Source of the DNA: JACVRW01 sp963734365
GTDB lineage: Bacteria; Actinomycetota; Thermoleophilia; Solirubrobacterales; Thermoleophilaceae
DNA length: 64,000 nucleotides
Direction of reading: 5' to 3'
Assembly: GCA_963734365.1 (NCBI GenBank)
Contig: CAVTGV010000003.1
Span: 248,001-312,000 of the forward strand
The position numbers and the translations under genes were made by a program. The notes beneath the pieces were generated by a model. The model had not been told where the DNA came from. It searched no databases and saw only the letters and a program-made list of their open reading frames with translations. The stretch's first letter is position 1, and each line of letters starts with the position of its first letter. This document shows positions 41,739 through 51,005 of the stretch, one piece after another.

Positions 41739-43854
41739 GGCCGCCCGTCCGGGCCGGCGCGGGCCCCTCGCTCAGGCCGATGCGGTCGTGTAGCCGGCGC
41801 AGGGGCGGCGGCGACCACCAGTTCCACTTGCCCAGGAGCGCCATCAGCGAGGGCACAAGCAGCGTTCGCACCACGAACGCATCGATCAGCACCCCGAACG
41901 CGGTGGCGATGCCGACCTGCTGGATGAACGAGATCGAGGAGGTCGAGAAGACCCCGATCGCCACGGCCAGGAGGATCGCCGCCGCGGTGACCACCGCACC
42001 TGTGTGCTCGAGCCCGACGGCCACCGCCTCGCGCTCGGAGTAGCCGCTTGCGCGGGCCTCCTTGATGCGGCCGAGCAGGAACACGCCGTAGTCGGTGGAG
42101 AGCGCGAACACGAGCGCGGCGGCCACCAGGAAGTCGGTCGGCTCGATGCCGCCGTTGGACGTGTAGCCGAGCAGGCTCTCGAGACGCCCGTCCTGGTAGA
42201 TGAAGGTGAGGATCCCGAGCGCCGAGCCCACCGTCAGAGCGTTCATCACGATCGCCTTGAGCGGCAGCACCACGGAGCCGGTCATCAACCACAGGATCGA
42301 GAAGGTGAGCAGCACGAGCAGCGCGGCCGCCAGCGGCAGCCGGCTGGCGATCGCCTCCTGCTGGTCGACGAACTCCGCTGCCGCGCCGCCCACCAGCACG
42401 GGGAACGCGCTGTCCCCATCGCGGATCTCGGTCACCAGCTCCTGGGCCCGCTCGCCGTCGGCGCGCCCGCGCACGTCGACGTTCAGCTGCCAGGTGTCGC
42501 GCCCTTCGGCGCGCGGCTGCGAAACGGCGCGGACGCCGTCCAGCCGGCTCAGCTCACCCGCGTAGCCGGCGACCTCCGCAGCCTGGGAGCGGGGCGCCTC
42601 GAGCGCCACGGTCAGCGGGGTCGTGTTCTCCCCGGCGAAGTCGTTGCGCAGGCTGTCGGCCACCACGCGGGCGCTCTTGTCCTTGGGGATCACCGCGTCG
42701 TCCACCGGCGTCCAGATGGCCCGCAGCGCGGGCAGGGCGAGCGCGATCATCAGGGCTGTGGTGACCACGGCCACCAGTCCGGGCCGCCGCATCACCGCAT
42801 GTGAGAGCCGGTACCAGGCGCGCTCGTTCTCGGGGCGCTGCGGGCGCCGGCGCCGCTTGACCAGCTTCTGACCCCAGATGGCGAACAGGGCGGGGGAGAT
42901 CGTGAGCGCTGCCGTGGCCGCCACCAGCGCCACCACGGCGCCCGCGATGCCCATCGACTGCAGGAACCCGAGCGGGAACAGGGTCAGCGTCACCAGGGCC
43001 GCCGACACGGTCGCCGCGCTGAACACCACGGTGCGGCCGGCCGTGGTCATGGTCGTCCGGATCGCCACGGCGCCGGCGCCGGAGCGCTCGAGCTCTTCCC
43101 GGTAGCGCGTGACCAGGAACAACGTGTAGTCGATCGCCAGGCCGAGCCCGAGGCCGATCACCAGGTTGAGGGCGAAGATCGAGAGGCCGTAGACCTGGTT
43201 GACCAGGAGCATCACCAGGAACGTGCCGAGCACCGTGGTGATGCCCACCACGAGCGGGAGCCAGGCTGCGCGGCCCCTGAAGAAGACCAGCGAGAGCAGG
43301 ATCAGGATCGGGAAGGCGATCAGCTCGGCGCGGCCGAGGTCCTCGGTAACGGTGTCGCCGATCTGGTTGCCGGCGAACAGCTGTCCGCCCAGGGTCACAC
43401 CGGGCTCGTCGCCAAAGCGCTCCTCGAGGCGTTCGACTACGAGATCCTCGTCGGCGCCGGCGAGCAGGGTGCCGGCGACGAAGCTCGACCGCCCGTCCTC
43501 GCTCACGAAGCCGTCGTCGCGGGTCGACACGACCGACGCCGTGGAGGCGATGCCCGGATCGCCGGCCAGGGCGCGCTCGAGCCCGGCGATCCGCTCGCGC
43601 CCAGCGGCCGACTCGGAGGCCTCAGGGAGCTCGGTCAGCAGGATCACCCCGGCGCTCTCCTGGCGGCCGGTGGCCGCCTCGATCCGGTCGGTGGCCCGGG
43701 CCGAGCCCGAGTCCTCCGGGGTGAAGCCGCCGTCGTCCTCGAGCTGACCCGCCACCGGGCCGCCGAGGAAGCCCGCGACCAATACGAAGGCGAGGACGAT
43801 CAGCAGGGTGCGCTTGGGGTGGGCGCCGATTCGGTCTGCGAGCTGTACGAGCAC
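41695..43854 (-). CDS. MMPL-family RND exporter
   Basis: 719 residues in the actinobacterial MMPL layout: first helix (TLLIVLAFVLVAGFLGGPVAG), extracytoplasmic domain with DDGGFTPEDSGSARA, helices 2-6 with NLVIGLGLGLAIDYTLFLVTRYREEL, a second domain, and helices 8-12 with ALVFALSTDYGVFLLGRIKEA. The two Asp-Tyr pairs in these helices are the proton-relay sites of MmpL proteins. Probable lipid or drug exporter. GTG start with a TAGGAGAT box. The upstream 43855-43910 is A+T-rich and contains TTGACA, a likely promoter. Confidence 0.9.
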   Translation of the reverse strand: MLVQLADRIGAHPKRTLLIVLAFVLVAGFLGGPVAGQLEDDGGFTPEDSGSARATDRIEAATGRQESAGVILLTELPEASESAAGRERIAGLERALAGDPGIASTASVVSTRDDGFVSEDGRSSFVAGTLLAGADEDLVVERLEERFGDEPGVTLGGQLFAGNQIGDTVTEDLGRAELIAFPILILLSLVFFRGRAAWLPLVVGITTVLGTFLVMLLVNQVYGLSIFALNLVIGLGLGLAIDYTLFLVTRYREELERSGAGAVAIRTTMTTAGRTVVFSAATVSAALVTLTLFPLGFLQSMGIAGAVVALVAATAALTISPALFAIWGQKLVKRRRRPQRPENERAWYRLSHAVMRRPGLVAVVTTALMIALALPALRAIWTPVDDAVIPKDKSARVVADSLRNDFAGENTTPLTVALEAPRSQAAEVAGYAGELSRLDGVRAVSQPRAEGRDTWQLNVDVRGRADGERAQELVTEIRDGDSAFPVLVGGAAAEFVDQQEAIASRLPLAAALLVLLTFSILWLMTGSVVLPLKAIVMNALTVGSALGILTFIYQDGRLESLLGYTSNGGIEPTDFLVAAALVFALSTDYGVFLLGRIKEARASGYSEREAVAVGLEHTGAVVTAAAILLAVAIGVFSTSSISFIQQVGIATAFGVLIDAFVVRTLLVPSLMALLGKWNWWSPPPLRRLHDRIGLSEGPAPARTGGPTAPRSRPDPARQS

Positions 43855-43949
43855 GGTCGATCTCCTACTACTAATTGATTGACCTATAACATTGCACGGC
43901 TGTCAAATCCGCCTCAGCCAACGCGGGGCGCTGAGCGGCCAGCGCCCGG

Positions 43950-44954
43950 CTACAGCCCTGCGCCCGGCAGCAGGTCGTTGTGGAAAGCCGCCTGCGGATC
44001 GGGCGGCCGCTCGAGCAGGTCGTTTTCGGCCATCCACGCCGAGAAGGCGTCCCATTGCTCAGGGTCCTGCCAGCCGTAGGGCTTGCCCCTGGGCGGGAAG
44101 AACAGCGGCAGGGTGACCTTGACCGCGGCGCGCTGGAGCTCGGGATCCAGGTCGGGGTTGGCCTCGAGCAGGCCGTCGATGGCCTGGTCGGGGTGCTCGC
44201 GCAGCTCGCGTGTGCCGCGTGAGAGGGCGCCGATGAAGGCCCGCAGCTTGCTCCCGTCGCGCTCCAGGGCATCCTCGTTGGCCACCAGCACGAGCTCGTT
44301 GTAGGTGGGCACTCCGGCGTCCTCGATGCGGATGATCTGCGGGTGCTTGCCCTGCAGGCGCAGCTCGGTGCCCTCGTAGTTCCAGAAGGCGCCCAGCGTG
44401 GCGTCCACCTTGCCGGTGAGCAACGCGGGCGTGAGCCCGAAGCCGACGTTGCGCTGCTTTACCGAGTCCGGGGAGACACCGGCCTCGTTGAGGATCGTGT
44501 TCAGGTAAGCCGTCTGGTAGTCGATCCCCGCCGTGCCCACGGTCTTGCCGCGCAGGTCCGCCGGGCGCCGGATCTTCGCCTTGGGCAGCGACATGATCGA
44601 GGTGAGCGGCTTCTGCACGATCGCCCCCAGGCTCACCACCCGCAGCCCCTGGTCACGCGCTCGCAGCACCTCGGGCTCGTACGAGATCGCCAAGTCCACC
44701 CGGCCCGCGGCCACCTGCTTGATCGGCGCCGCCGGATCAGGCGGCTGGCGGATCTCGACGTCGAGCCCCGCCTGCTCGAAGTCCCCGCCCGCCTGCGCCG
44801 CGTAGATGCCCGCGTGGTCGGCGTTCGGGAAGTAGTCGAGCATCAGCTCCACCCGCTTCGAGCCCGCGGGCTCGAGCGTGTCCTCCTTCTCGCCGCAGCC
44901 GGCGAGCAGGAGCAACAGCAGCAGGCCCGCCATCACGGGGGCGAGCTTCACCAT
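43950..44954 (-). CDS. thiY: ABC importer substrate-binding lipoprotein, NMT1/ThiY-like
   Basis: 334 residues. Lipoprotein signal MVKLAPVMAGLLLLLLLAGC, then an NMT1/THI5-like domain: VELMLDYFPNADHAGIYAAQ, GRVDLAISYEPEVLRARDQG, LRGKTVGTAGIDYQTAYLNT, GKVDATLGAFWNYEGTEL. Such proteins bind the pyrimidine thiamine precursor HMP (or formylaminopyrimidine). The assignment is strengthened by the TPP riboswitch at the head of the operon. ATG 44954 overlaps the permease stop by seven bases and has a GGAAG box. Confidence 0.87.
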   Translation of the reverse strand: MVKLAPVMAGLLLLLLLAGCGEKEDTLEPAGSKRVELMLDYFPNADHAGIYAAQAGGDFEQAGLDVEIRQPPDPAAPIKQVAAGRVDLAISYEPEVLRARDQGLRVVSLGAIVQKPLTSIMSLPKAKIRRPADLRGKTVGTAGIDYQTAYLNTILNEAGVSPDSVKQRNVGFGLTPALLTGKVDATLGAFWNYEGTELRLQGKHPQIIRIEDAGVPTYNELVLVANEDALERDGSKLRAFIGALSRGTRELREHPDQAIDGLLEANPDLDPELQRAAVKVTLPLFFPPRGKPYGWQDPEQWDAFSAWMAENDLLERPPDPQAAFHNDLLPGAGL

Positions 44955-45700
44955 GCGGTCTCTTCCTTTCGGTTCCACGGACAGGCAACGCGCTCCACCA
45001 GCGCGACGAGCACGAACAGCGCCACGGCCATCAGCGTGAGCAGCACGATCCCGGCGTACACGCGTGGGGTCTGAAGCTGGTTGTTCCCGAGCAGCACGAG
45101 GCGGCCCAGGCCTTCGTCGGCGCCGGCCGCCTCTCCGAACACGGCACCGATTACCGACACCGTAGCGGCCACCTTCAGCCCGCTGAACAGGAAGGGCAGC
45201 GAGCTCGGCAGCTCCACCGAGCGCAGGGTGCGCAGGCGCGAGGCCCCGAGACTCCGCATCAGCTTGAGCAGGTCGGGCTCCACCGAGCGCAGCCCGTCGA
45301 GCAGGTTCACAGTGATCGGGAAGAAGCAGATCAGCGCCACGATCGCGAGGATCGGGCCCATCCCGTAGTCGAAGGCGAGCACGAAGATCGGCGCCAGTAC
45401 CACGATCGGGATCGCCTGGGAGGCCACGAGCAGGGGGTAGGCCGCGTCGCGCAACGGGCGGATCACGTGCATCGCGAGCGCGAGCGCGATTGCGCACACC
45501 GTGGCGATCCCCAGGCCGAGCAGCACCTCCCACAACGTGACCAGGGCGTTCTCGCGCAGCAGCGTCCAGTCGGCGCGCAGCGCGTCCCAGGTTTCCACAG
45601 GCGAGGCCAGGGTGAGGTCGTCGACCGAATCGAGTGAGGCCACGCCCTGCCAGGCGGCAACGAACAGCAGGAGCAGGCCGATGCTCAGCAGGTACCTCAT
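44948..45700 (-). CDS. thiX: ABC importer permease, ThiX-like
   Basis: 250 residues with six hydrophobic helices and the binding-protein-dependent permease motif (LKLMRSLGASRLRTLRSVELPS, the EAA loop). First helix MRYLLSIGLLLLFVAAWQG. It forms the channel of the thiamine-precursor importer. ATG 45700 overlaps the ATPase stop (ATGA). Confidence 0.88.
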   Translation of the reverse strand: MRYLLSIGLLLLFVAAWQGVASLDSVDDLTLASPVETWDALRADWTLLRENALVTLWEVLLGLGIATVCAIALALAMHVIRPLRDAAYPLLVASQAIPIVVLAPIFVLAFDYGMGPILAIVALICFFPITVNLLDGLRSVEPDLLKLMRSLGASRLRTLRSVELPSSLPFLFSGLKVAATVSVIGAVFGEAAGADEGLGRLVLLGNNQLQTPRVYAGIVLLTLMAVALFVLVALVERVACPWNRKEETAW

Positions 45701-46458
45701 GAGCGCAGCGCCTCGAGGGCCTCCGCGCGCAGGGCGGTGAGGCCGGGGTCGGTGATGGAGCGCGGCCGTGGCAGGTCCACCTCGAAGTCGGCGACCACGC
45801 GGCCGGGGCGGGCGGACAGCACCAGCACCCGGTCGGCGAGGAAGACCGCCTCCTCCACGTCGTGGGTCACGAGCAGGACGGTGCGCGGCTCGTGGGCGAG
45901 CGCGGCCTCGAGCCATTCCTGGAGATCGGCGCGGGTGAGGGCGTCGAGCGCGCCGAAGGGCTCGTCGAGCAGTAGCACCGGCCGGCCGGGCAACAGGGTG
46001 CGCAGGAAGGCCACGCGCTGGCGCATGCCCCCGGACAGCTCGCCTGGGCGGGAGCGCTCGAACTCGGCCAGCCCGAAGCGCTCGAACAGCGGCTCGGCGC
46101 GCCGGCGCGCCTCCTTGCGGCGCACGCCCTCGCACTCGAGCGCCAGCGCGGCGTTTCCGAGAGCGTCGCGCCAGGGCAGGAGCAGATCGCGTTGGGGCAT
46201 GTAGGCGCAGGCCGCGCGCCGCTCGGCCGCCGAGCGCGCGCCCAGCACGTTCAGGCTGCCCTCGTCGGGCTCCTGCAGCCCGGCCACCAGCTCGAGCAGC
46301 GTCGACTTGCCGGAGCCCGAGGGACCGACCACGGCGGTGACCTCGTCACGGCGCAGGCGCAGGTCGATGCCCTCGAGGGCAGTCAGCCCGCCGTAGCGGC
46401 GGGTCACGTCCTGAACAACGAGAGGCTCCCTCACAGGAGCCTCGGCCTTGGTGTGCAT
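45697..46458 (-). CDS. thiZ: ABC importer ATPase, ThiZ-like
   Basis: 253 residues. Walker A GPSGSGKSTLLELVAG, Q-loop YMPQRDLLLPW, signature LSGGMRQR, Walker B VLLLDEPFGALD, switch LVTHDVEEA: a nitrate/taurine/thiamine-precursor-type importer ATPase. An earlier in-frame ATG at 46476 lies inside the conserved TAATGCC segment of the riboswitch and is not used. The ATG at 46458 follows the GGAGGGAG ribosome-binding site and is chosen. First gene of the operon. Confidence 0.9.
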   Translation of the reverse strand: MHTKAEAPVREPLVVQDVTRRYGGLTALEGIDLRLRRDEVTAVVGPSGSGKSTLLELVAGLQEPDEGSLNVLGARSAAERRAACAYMPQRDLLLPWRDALGNAALALECEGVRRKEARRRAEPLFERFGLAEFERSRPGELSGGMRQRVAFLRTLLPGRPVLLLDEPFGALDALTRADLQEWLEAALAHEPRTVLLVTHDVEEAVFLADRVLVLSARPGRVVADFEVDLPRPRSITDPGLTALRAEALEALRS

Positions 46459-46460
46459 CG

Positions 46461-46562
46461 CTCCCTCCGCGGGCATTACCCCACAGGTTCGAAGGGTCGG
46501 CGCCGGGCGGTGAATGCCACCGAGTGCGCCCTCTCAGCCCGCTGACCCGCGAGCACCCCTGA
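46461..46562 (-). promoter_or_regulatory. TPP riboswitch (THI element)
   Basis: The minus strand reads AGGGGTGCTC, then GGGCTGAGAGGG, then ACCCTTCGAACCTG and TAATGCC, ending GCGGAGGGAGC: the conserved order of the thiamin-pyrophosphate aptamer. The 3' strand of the closing stem contains the ribosome-binding site of the ATPase gene, so ligand binding would hide it and block translation. No terminator is seen, so control is likely translational. Confidence 0.92.
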
Positions 46563-46575
46563 CTTGACTGGTCAG

Positions 46576-46581
46576 AGTGTA
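46576..46581 (-). promoter_or_regulatory. -10 box TACACT before the TPP riboswitch
   Basis: Minus-strand TACACT about 14 bases before the aptamer; suitable position for the operon promoter. TTGATT just upstream is a weak -35 candidate overlapping it. Confidence 0.4.
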
Positions 46582-46582
46582 A

Positions 46583-47920
46583 TCAACCGGTCCTGAGCTC
46601 GGCTATCGCGTTCACGAACGCCTCCAGCTGCGGTGTGGTCCAGCACTCGAACACCCCGTCGCAGAAGGGCTCGTAGGACGACATCACCGAGTCGCCGTAG
46701 TTCCAGTAGAGGCGCGGCTCGGGGTTGATCCAGAAGGTGTGCCCCGCGCGCTCGGCCACGTGTCCGAACACGGCCGCGTGCGGTTCGCGCCCGTTCGTGC
46801 GCGCGTCGCCCAGGACGATCACGGTGGAGCGCGGATCGAGGTCGTCCACGACGTTGTCGAGGAACTCCACCCACACGCGCCCGTAGTCGGTGTAGCCCGA
46901 CACGTCGGCCACACCGGCGTCGGTGGCGATCCGGCGCGACACCGCCTCGAACGAGCGCTCGCGCTCGAACACGTCGGTGACCTCGGAGATCCGCTCCACG
47001 AACACGAACGAGCGCAGCTTGCGGAACTGGTCGTGCAGGGCGTGGAGCACGGACAGGAAGAAGACGCTCGCGCTCGTGACGCTCGTCGACACGTCGCACA
47101 GCACGAACAGCTCGGGGCGCCGCGGGCGGCGGGGGCGGTACTTGAGCTCGAGCGGAACGCCGCCGGTCTGGAGCGACGCCCGCATCGTGCGGCGCACGTC
47201 GATCTGCCAGGAGCGCCGGCGGCCGCGGTGCTCGCGGCCCTGCGACGCCAGCCGCCGCTTGAGCTGAGCCACCACACGGTGGACCTGGGAAAGGTCCTGG
47301 GCGGGGTTGGAGGGCAGCGCGCGGTCGAACTCGCGCAGCGGCTTGGCCGGCGGCAGCGACTGGGTCCGCTCGATCATCTGGCGCTCCAGCTCGCGCCGCA
47401 CATGGCGCTCGAACTCCTGCAGGCGGTCGCGCGGCACCGAGTCGGGATCGGGCTGCTCGGCGCCAGGGCGCTCCCCGCGCAGGCCGAGCGTGCGCCGGAT
47501 CCGCTGCACGTCCACGCCGATAACTCCCGAGCCCTCGCCCTGGCGCCCGAAGGCCGCGATGGCCAGGCGGGCCAGGTCGCGCATCTCGCCGTCCGAGCCG
47601 GCGCGAATCGCCTCGCGGATGCGCTCGCGCAGCGCCTCGAGGTCGATCTCGTCGCCGCCCTGGAAGCGCTCCTCGCGCAGGCCCTGCTCGATGGCCTCGC
47701 GCTCCACGGCCCTGAAGAAGAAGCGCTCGAAGAGCACGTCGAGCACGTGACGGTCCTCCTGCGACTTGGCCAGGGTCGCCGCCAGCGCTTCACGGAAGTC
47801 CTCCTGAGAGGTCCAGCTCACCGCGTCGAGCGCCTGGAAGGCGTCGAGCAGCTCCGACGTGCCCACTGCCACGCCCTCCTGGCGCAGCTCGTCGGCGAAC
47901 TCGAGCAGGCGAGGCGCCAT
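46583..47920 (-). CDS. VWA-domain protein, CoxE-like
   Basis: 445 residues. Helical N-terminal half (LLEFADELRQEGVAVGTSEL, FERFFFRAVEREAI), then a von Willebrand A domain from about 265 with the MIDAS loop LCDVSTSV (DxSxS), SGYTDYGRVW supplying the Thr, and VIVLGDARTN the Asp. CoxE-type proteins work with MoxR ATPases in maturation or stress of metalloenzymes. ATG 47920. The MoxR gene is 47 bases upstream. No carbon monoxide dehydrogenase genes are nearby. Confidence 0.87.
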   Translation of the reverse strand: MAPRLLEFADELRQEGVAVGTSELLDAFQALDAVSWTSQEDFREALAATLAKSQEDRHVLDVLFERFFFRAVEREAIEQGLREERFQGGDEIDLEALRERIREAIRAGSDGEMRDLARLAIAAFGRQGEGSGVIGVDVQRIRRTLGLRGERPGAEQPDPDSVPRDRLQEFERHVRRELERQMIERTQSLPPAKPLREFDRALPSNPAQDLSQVHRVVAQLKRRLASQGREHRGRRRSWQIDVRRTMRASLQTGGVPLELKYRPRRPRRPELFVLCDVSTSVTSASVFFLSVLHALHDQFRKLRSFVFVERISEVTDVFERERSFEAVSRRIATDAGVADVSGYTDYGRVWVEFLDNVVDDLDPRSTVIVLGDARTNGREPHAAVFGHVAERAGHTFWINPEPRLYWNYGDSVMSSYEPFCDGVFECWTTPQLEAFVNAIAELRTG

Positions 47921-47967
47921 CCCCGCCGGTCCCGGCGCCGCGCGGCATGCCGCCGTACAGCGCAGGG

Positions 47968-48867
<900 letters not shown>

Positions 48868-48880
48868 CCGTGGGCAAGGA

Positions 48881-48886
48881 TACTTT
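48881..48886 (+). promoter_or_regulatory. -10 box TACTTT
   Basis: TANNNT box seven bases before a TTG at 48894 that is in frame with the small membrane protein. Confidence 0.35.
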
Positions 48887-48893
48887 CGGCGCC

Positions 48894-49127
48894 TTGGCCG
48901 CCGCTCTTCTCCTCGCGATGTCCGACTTCCTCGACCCGGGGGACGGCCCCGACCCGGGGGGCGAGTTCCGCGTCTCGCCCACCTTCTTCATCGGTTTGCT
49001 GATCCTCGGCTTCGTGGTGGGCACGCTGGGCCACATCATCAAGTCGCGCCCGCTGGTGGCGATCGGCGTGGCGATGGTGTTCGCGGCCACGCTCCTGCTG
49101 CCGCTGCTCTACACAGCGGTTCGCTAG
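48894..49127 (+). CDS. Small membrane protein
   Basis: About 77 residues with two hydrophobic helices (PTFFIGLLILGFVVGTLGHI and LVAIGVAMVFAATLLLPLL) preceded by an acidic Asp/Pro/Gly segment (SDFLDPGDGPDPGGEF). No family recognised. The start is uncertain: TTG 48894 fits a leaderless promoter, ATG 48918 gives 69 residues. The 3' end overlaps the convergent epimerase gene by four bases (CTAG). Confidence 0.6.
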   Translation: MAAALLLAMSDFLDPGDGPDPGGEFRVSPTFFIGLLILGFVVGTLGHIIKSRPLVAIGVAMVFAATLLLPLLYTAVR

Positions 49128-50062
49128 CCGCGCAGCGACTGCGCGAAGCCAGTACGCCAGCTCGGATGGGCGGGGCGCCAGCGAAGCTCTCGCTTGGCCT
49201 TCGCGTTGGTGGCGCCCGGGAGCGTCGTGGACAGCTCGGCCACCAGCCGGCCGGCCACGAAACGGGCCAGCCACAGCGGCACCCGGCGCGGCGGCTTGGC
49301 TCCCAGGGCCTCCGCGTACACCGGCAGCCAGGCTCGCATCGGCGCGGGCTCGTCGTCCACGATGTTGTAGATCCCGGGGGCGCCCCGCTCGACGGCGGCG
49401 ACCGTTGCGTCGGCGGCGTCGTCGACGTGGAGGAAGGAGAACACCCCGCTGCCCTCTCCGACCACGGGGAAGCGGCGCCGGCGCACGTCGGCGGCCAGGG
49501 TGCCGTCCGCCGCGTAATAGGTGCCCGGCCCGTAGAACCAGCCGTAGCGCAGCACGAGCCCGTCGAGACCGTCGGCCTCGAGCACCATGCGCTCCATCAC
49601 CTCCACCGCTCCCAGCGCCTCGCCGAACGGCGGCGCCGCGTCGGTCATCAGGGGCGCCTCCTCGCTCTTCAGCGCACCTCCCGCCGGGGCGTAGGCGAAC
49701 GCGATGCTCTGGCACACGATCCGCCGGGCGCCCGCGTCCGACGCCGCGTTGACCAGGTTGAGCGTGCCCTCGGTGCGCACCCGGTTGGTGGCGTCGTAGA
49801 GATCCTTCTTGCGGGGCTCGAAGCGTTCGGGGAGCGAGGTCAGCTCGTGGACCACGACCTCCGGCTCGGCCTCGCCCACGGCCTCGGTGAGCGCCTCGCG
49901 ATCGAAGGCGTCGACCAGCACGGCTCGGGCGCCCATGGCGCGGATGGCCTCGGCGCTGGCGGAGGAACGGGTCATGCCGGTGACCTCGTGCCCGGCGGCG
50001 AGCAGGCGTTGCACCAGCGGCCGGCCCACCGCTCCGCTGGCTCCGGCCACGAAGACCCTCAT
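49124..50062 (-). CDS. NAD-dependent epimerase/dehydratase-family protein
   Basis: 312 residues, extended SDR. MRVFVAGASGAVGRPLVQRL is the cofactor loop; TSLPERFEPRKKDLYDATNR and RYGWFYGPGTYYAADGT follow. The catalytic YxxxK is not obvious, as in many NAD(P)-binding atypical members. ATG 50062 is fixed by the overlap with the upstream membrane-protein stop (ATGA). Substrate unknown. Confidence 0.85.
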   Translation of the reverse strand: MRVFVAGASGAVGRPLVQRLLAAGHEVTGMTRSSASAEAIRAMGARAVLVDAFDREALTEAVGEAEPEVVVHELTSLPERFEPRKKDLYDATNRVRTEGTLNLVNAASDAGARRIVCQSIAFAYAPAGGALKSEEAPLMTDAAPPFGEALGAVEVMERMVLEADGLDGLVLRYGWFYGPGTYYAADGTLAADVRRRRFPVVGEGSGVFSFLHVDDAADATVAAVERGAPGIYNIVDDEPAPMRAWLPVYAEALGAKPPRRVPLWLARFVAGRLVAELSTTLPGATNAKAKRELRWRPAHPSWRTGFAQSLRG

Positions 50063-50430
50063 GCGCTCACCGCCTCGCCCTCGCGGCGCAGCATCCAGGC
50101 CAGCAGCAGGGTCACCAGCACCAGCGAGACGAAATTGAACGGGCCGAGCCACGACGGGTGTGCGTCACCGATGTCGATGAGGTGGTTGACGGCGTGCAGC
50201 GCGTTCTGCGCGAAGGCGACCACGAGAACCGGCACCCGCCACGAGATCCGCCTCACGGAGACCAGCACAACACCTCCCAGGGCCAGGTACCAGGTGGCCA
50301 CGTCGCCCATGTAGTGATCGTTGCGCGTGCCGTAGGGGCCGATCTCGTCGAAGAAGAAACCGGGCGTCAGCCACAGCAGCACACCGATCACGAGCTGGGC
50401 CACGGCGAAGATGATCAGCAGGGCCTTCAT
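50059..50430 (-). CDS. Four-helix membrane protein
   Basis: 123 residues with four hydrophobic segments (LLIIFAVAQLVIGVLLWL; WYLALGGVVLVSVRRI; VPVLVVAFAQNALHAVNHLI; PFNFVSLVLVTLLLAWML). NDHYMGDVATWYLALG and ALHAVNHL recur in small actinobacterial membrane proteins of unknown function. ATG 50430 is preferred; GTG 50448 would add six residues. Coupled to the epimerase gene. Confidence 0.7.
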   Translation of the reverse strand: MKALLIIFAVAQLVIGVLLWLTPGFFFDEIGPYGTRNDHYMGDVATWYLALGGVVLVSVRRISWRVPVLVVAFAQNALHAVNHLIDIGDAHPSWLGPFNFVSLVLVTLLLAWMLRREGEAVSA

Positions 50431-50488
50431 GACCTGCGTGTTTACCACTTGGCGTGCCGGGAGCAGGCGCCCAGCCGGTCCGCGGCCG

Positions 50489-50494
50489 TACCCT
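50489..50494 (+). promoter_or_regulatory. -10 box TACCCT
   Basis: TANNNT box four bases before ATG 50499; leaderless pattern. Confidence 0.35.
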
Positions 50495-50498
50495 CAGC

Positions 50499-51005
50499 AT
50501 GGAGCCGAGTGCCAAGCAGATCATGGAGCGGGAGTTGGCCGAAGTCGTCGGGCCCGACGCCGCGCACCGCACGCTCGAGACCGACCGGGCCGAGCCCGTT
50601 CCGGAGCGTCAGACGCTGCTCGGGGCCGCCTGGTCGTCGCGCCTGCTCATCGGGCTGTTGCTGGTGGCCGCCCTGGTGGTGGGAGCGTTTCTCAGCCTGC
50701 TCACCGGCAGCTGGTGGCTGCTCGCGGCGGTTCTCGCGGTGCACTTCGTGGGCACGACCGTGGTCCTGGTCACCGTGTTCCGCCTGCTCGGAGATGTCGA
50801 GGCGCCGTCGGCCACAGCAGTTGCCGCTCTGGAGGCTCGCGGTGTTCGCGACCCCGAAGGAGAGCTCAACCGGCTGATCAGGAGCGTCGACGACGACGAA
50901 GAGGCCATATCCACCGGTTCGGCTGCCGAGGCGGTGCGCCGCCAGCAGTCGTCGTGGACGCCCGGCGAGCGCAGCCGCCCGGTGGACCGCGGCGACGCTC
51001 GCTAG
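50499..51005 (+). CDS. Two-helix membrane protein, hypothetical
   Basis: 168 residues. Helical acidic N-terminus (AKQIMERELAEVVGPDAAHR), two membrane helices (LLIGLLLVAALVVGAFLSLL and WWLLAAVLAVHFVGTTVVLV), then an acidic cytoplasmic tail (ARGVRDPEGELNRLIRSVDD). No family recognised. The 3' end overlaps the convergent catalase gene by four bases. Confidence 0.65.
   Translation: MEPSAKQIMERELAEVVGPDAAHRTLETDRAEPVPERQTLLGAAWSSRLLIGLLLVAALVVGAFLSLLTGSWWLLAAVLAVHFVGTTVVLVTVFRLLGDVEAPSATAVAALEARGVRDPEGELNRLIRSVDDDEEAISTGSAAEAVRRQQSSWTPGERSRPVDRGDAR

Noticed and set aside
43855..43910. Operator palindrome before the MMPL gene
   Set aside because: The stretch is A+T-rich and promoter-like, but no convincing inverted repeat could be fixed.
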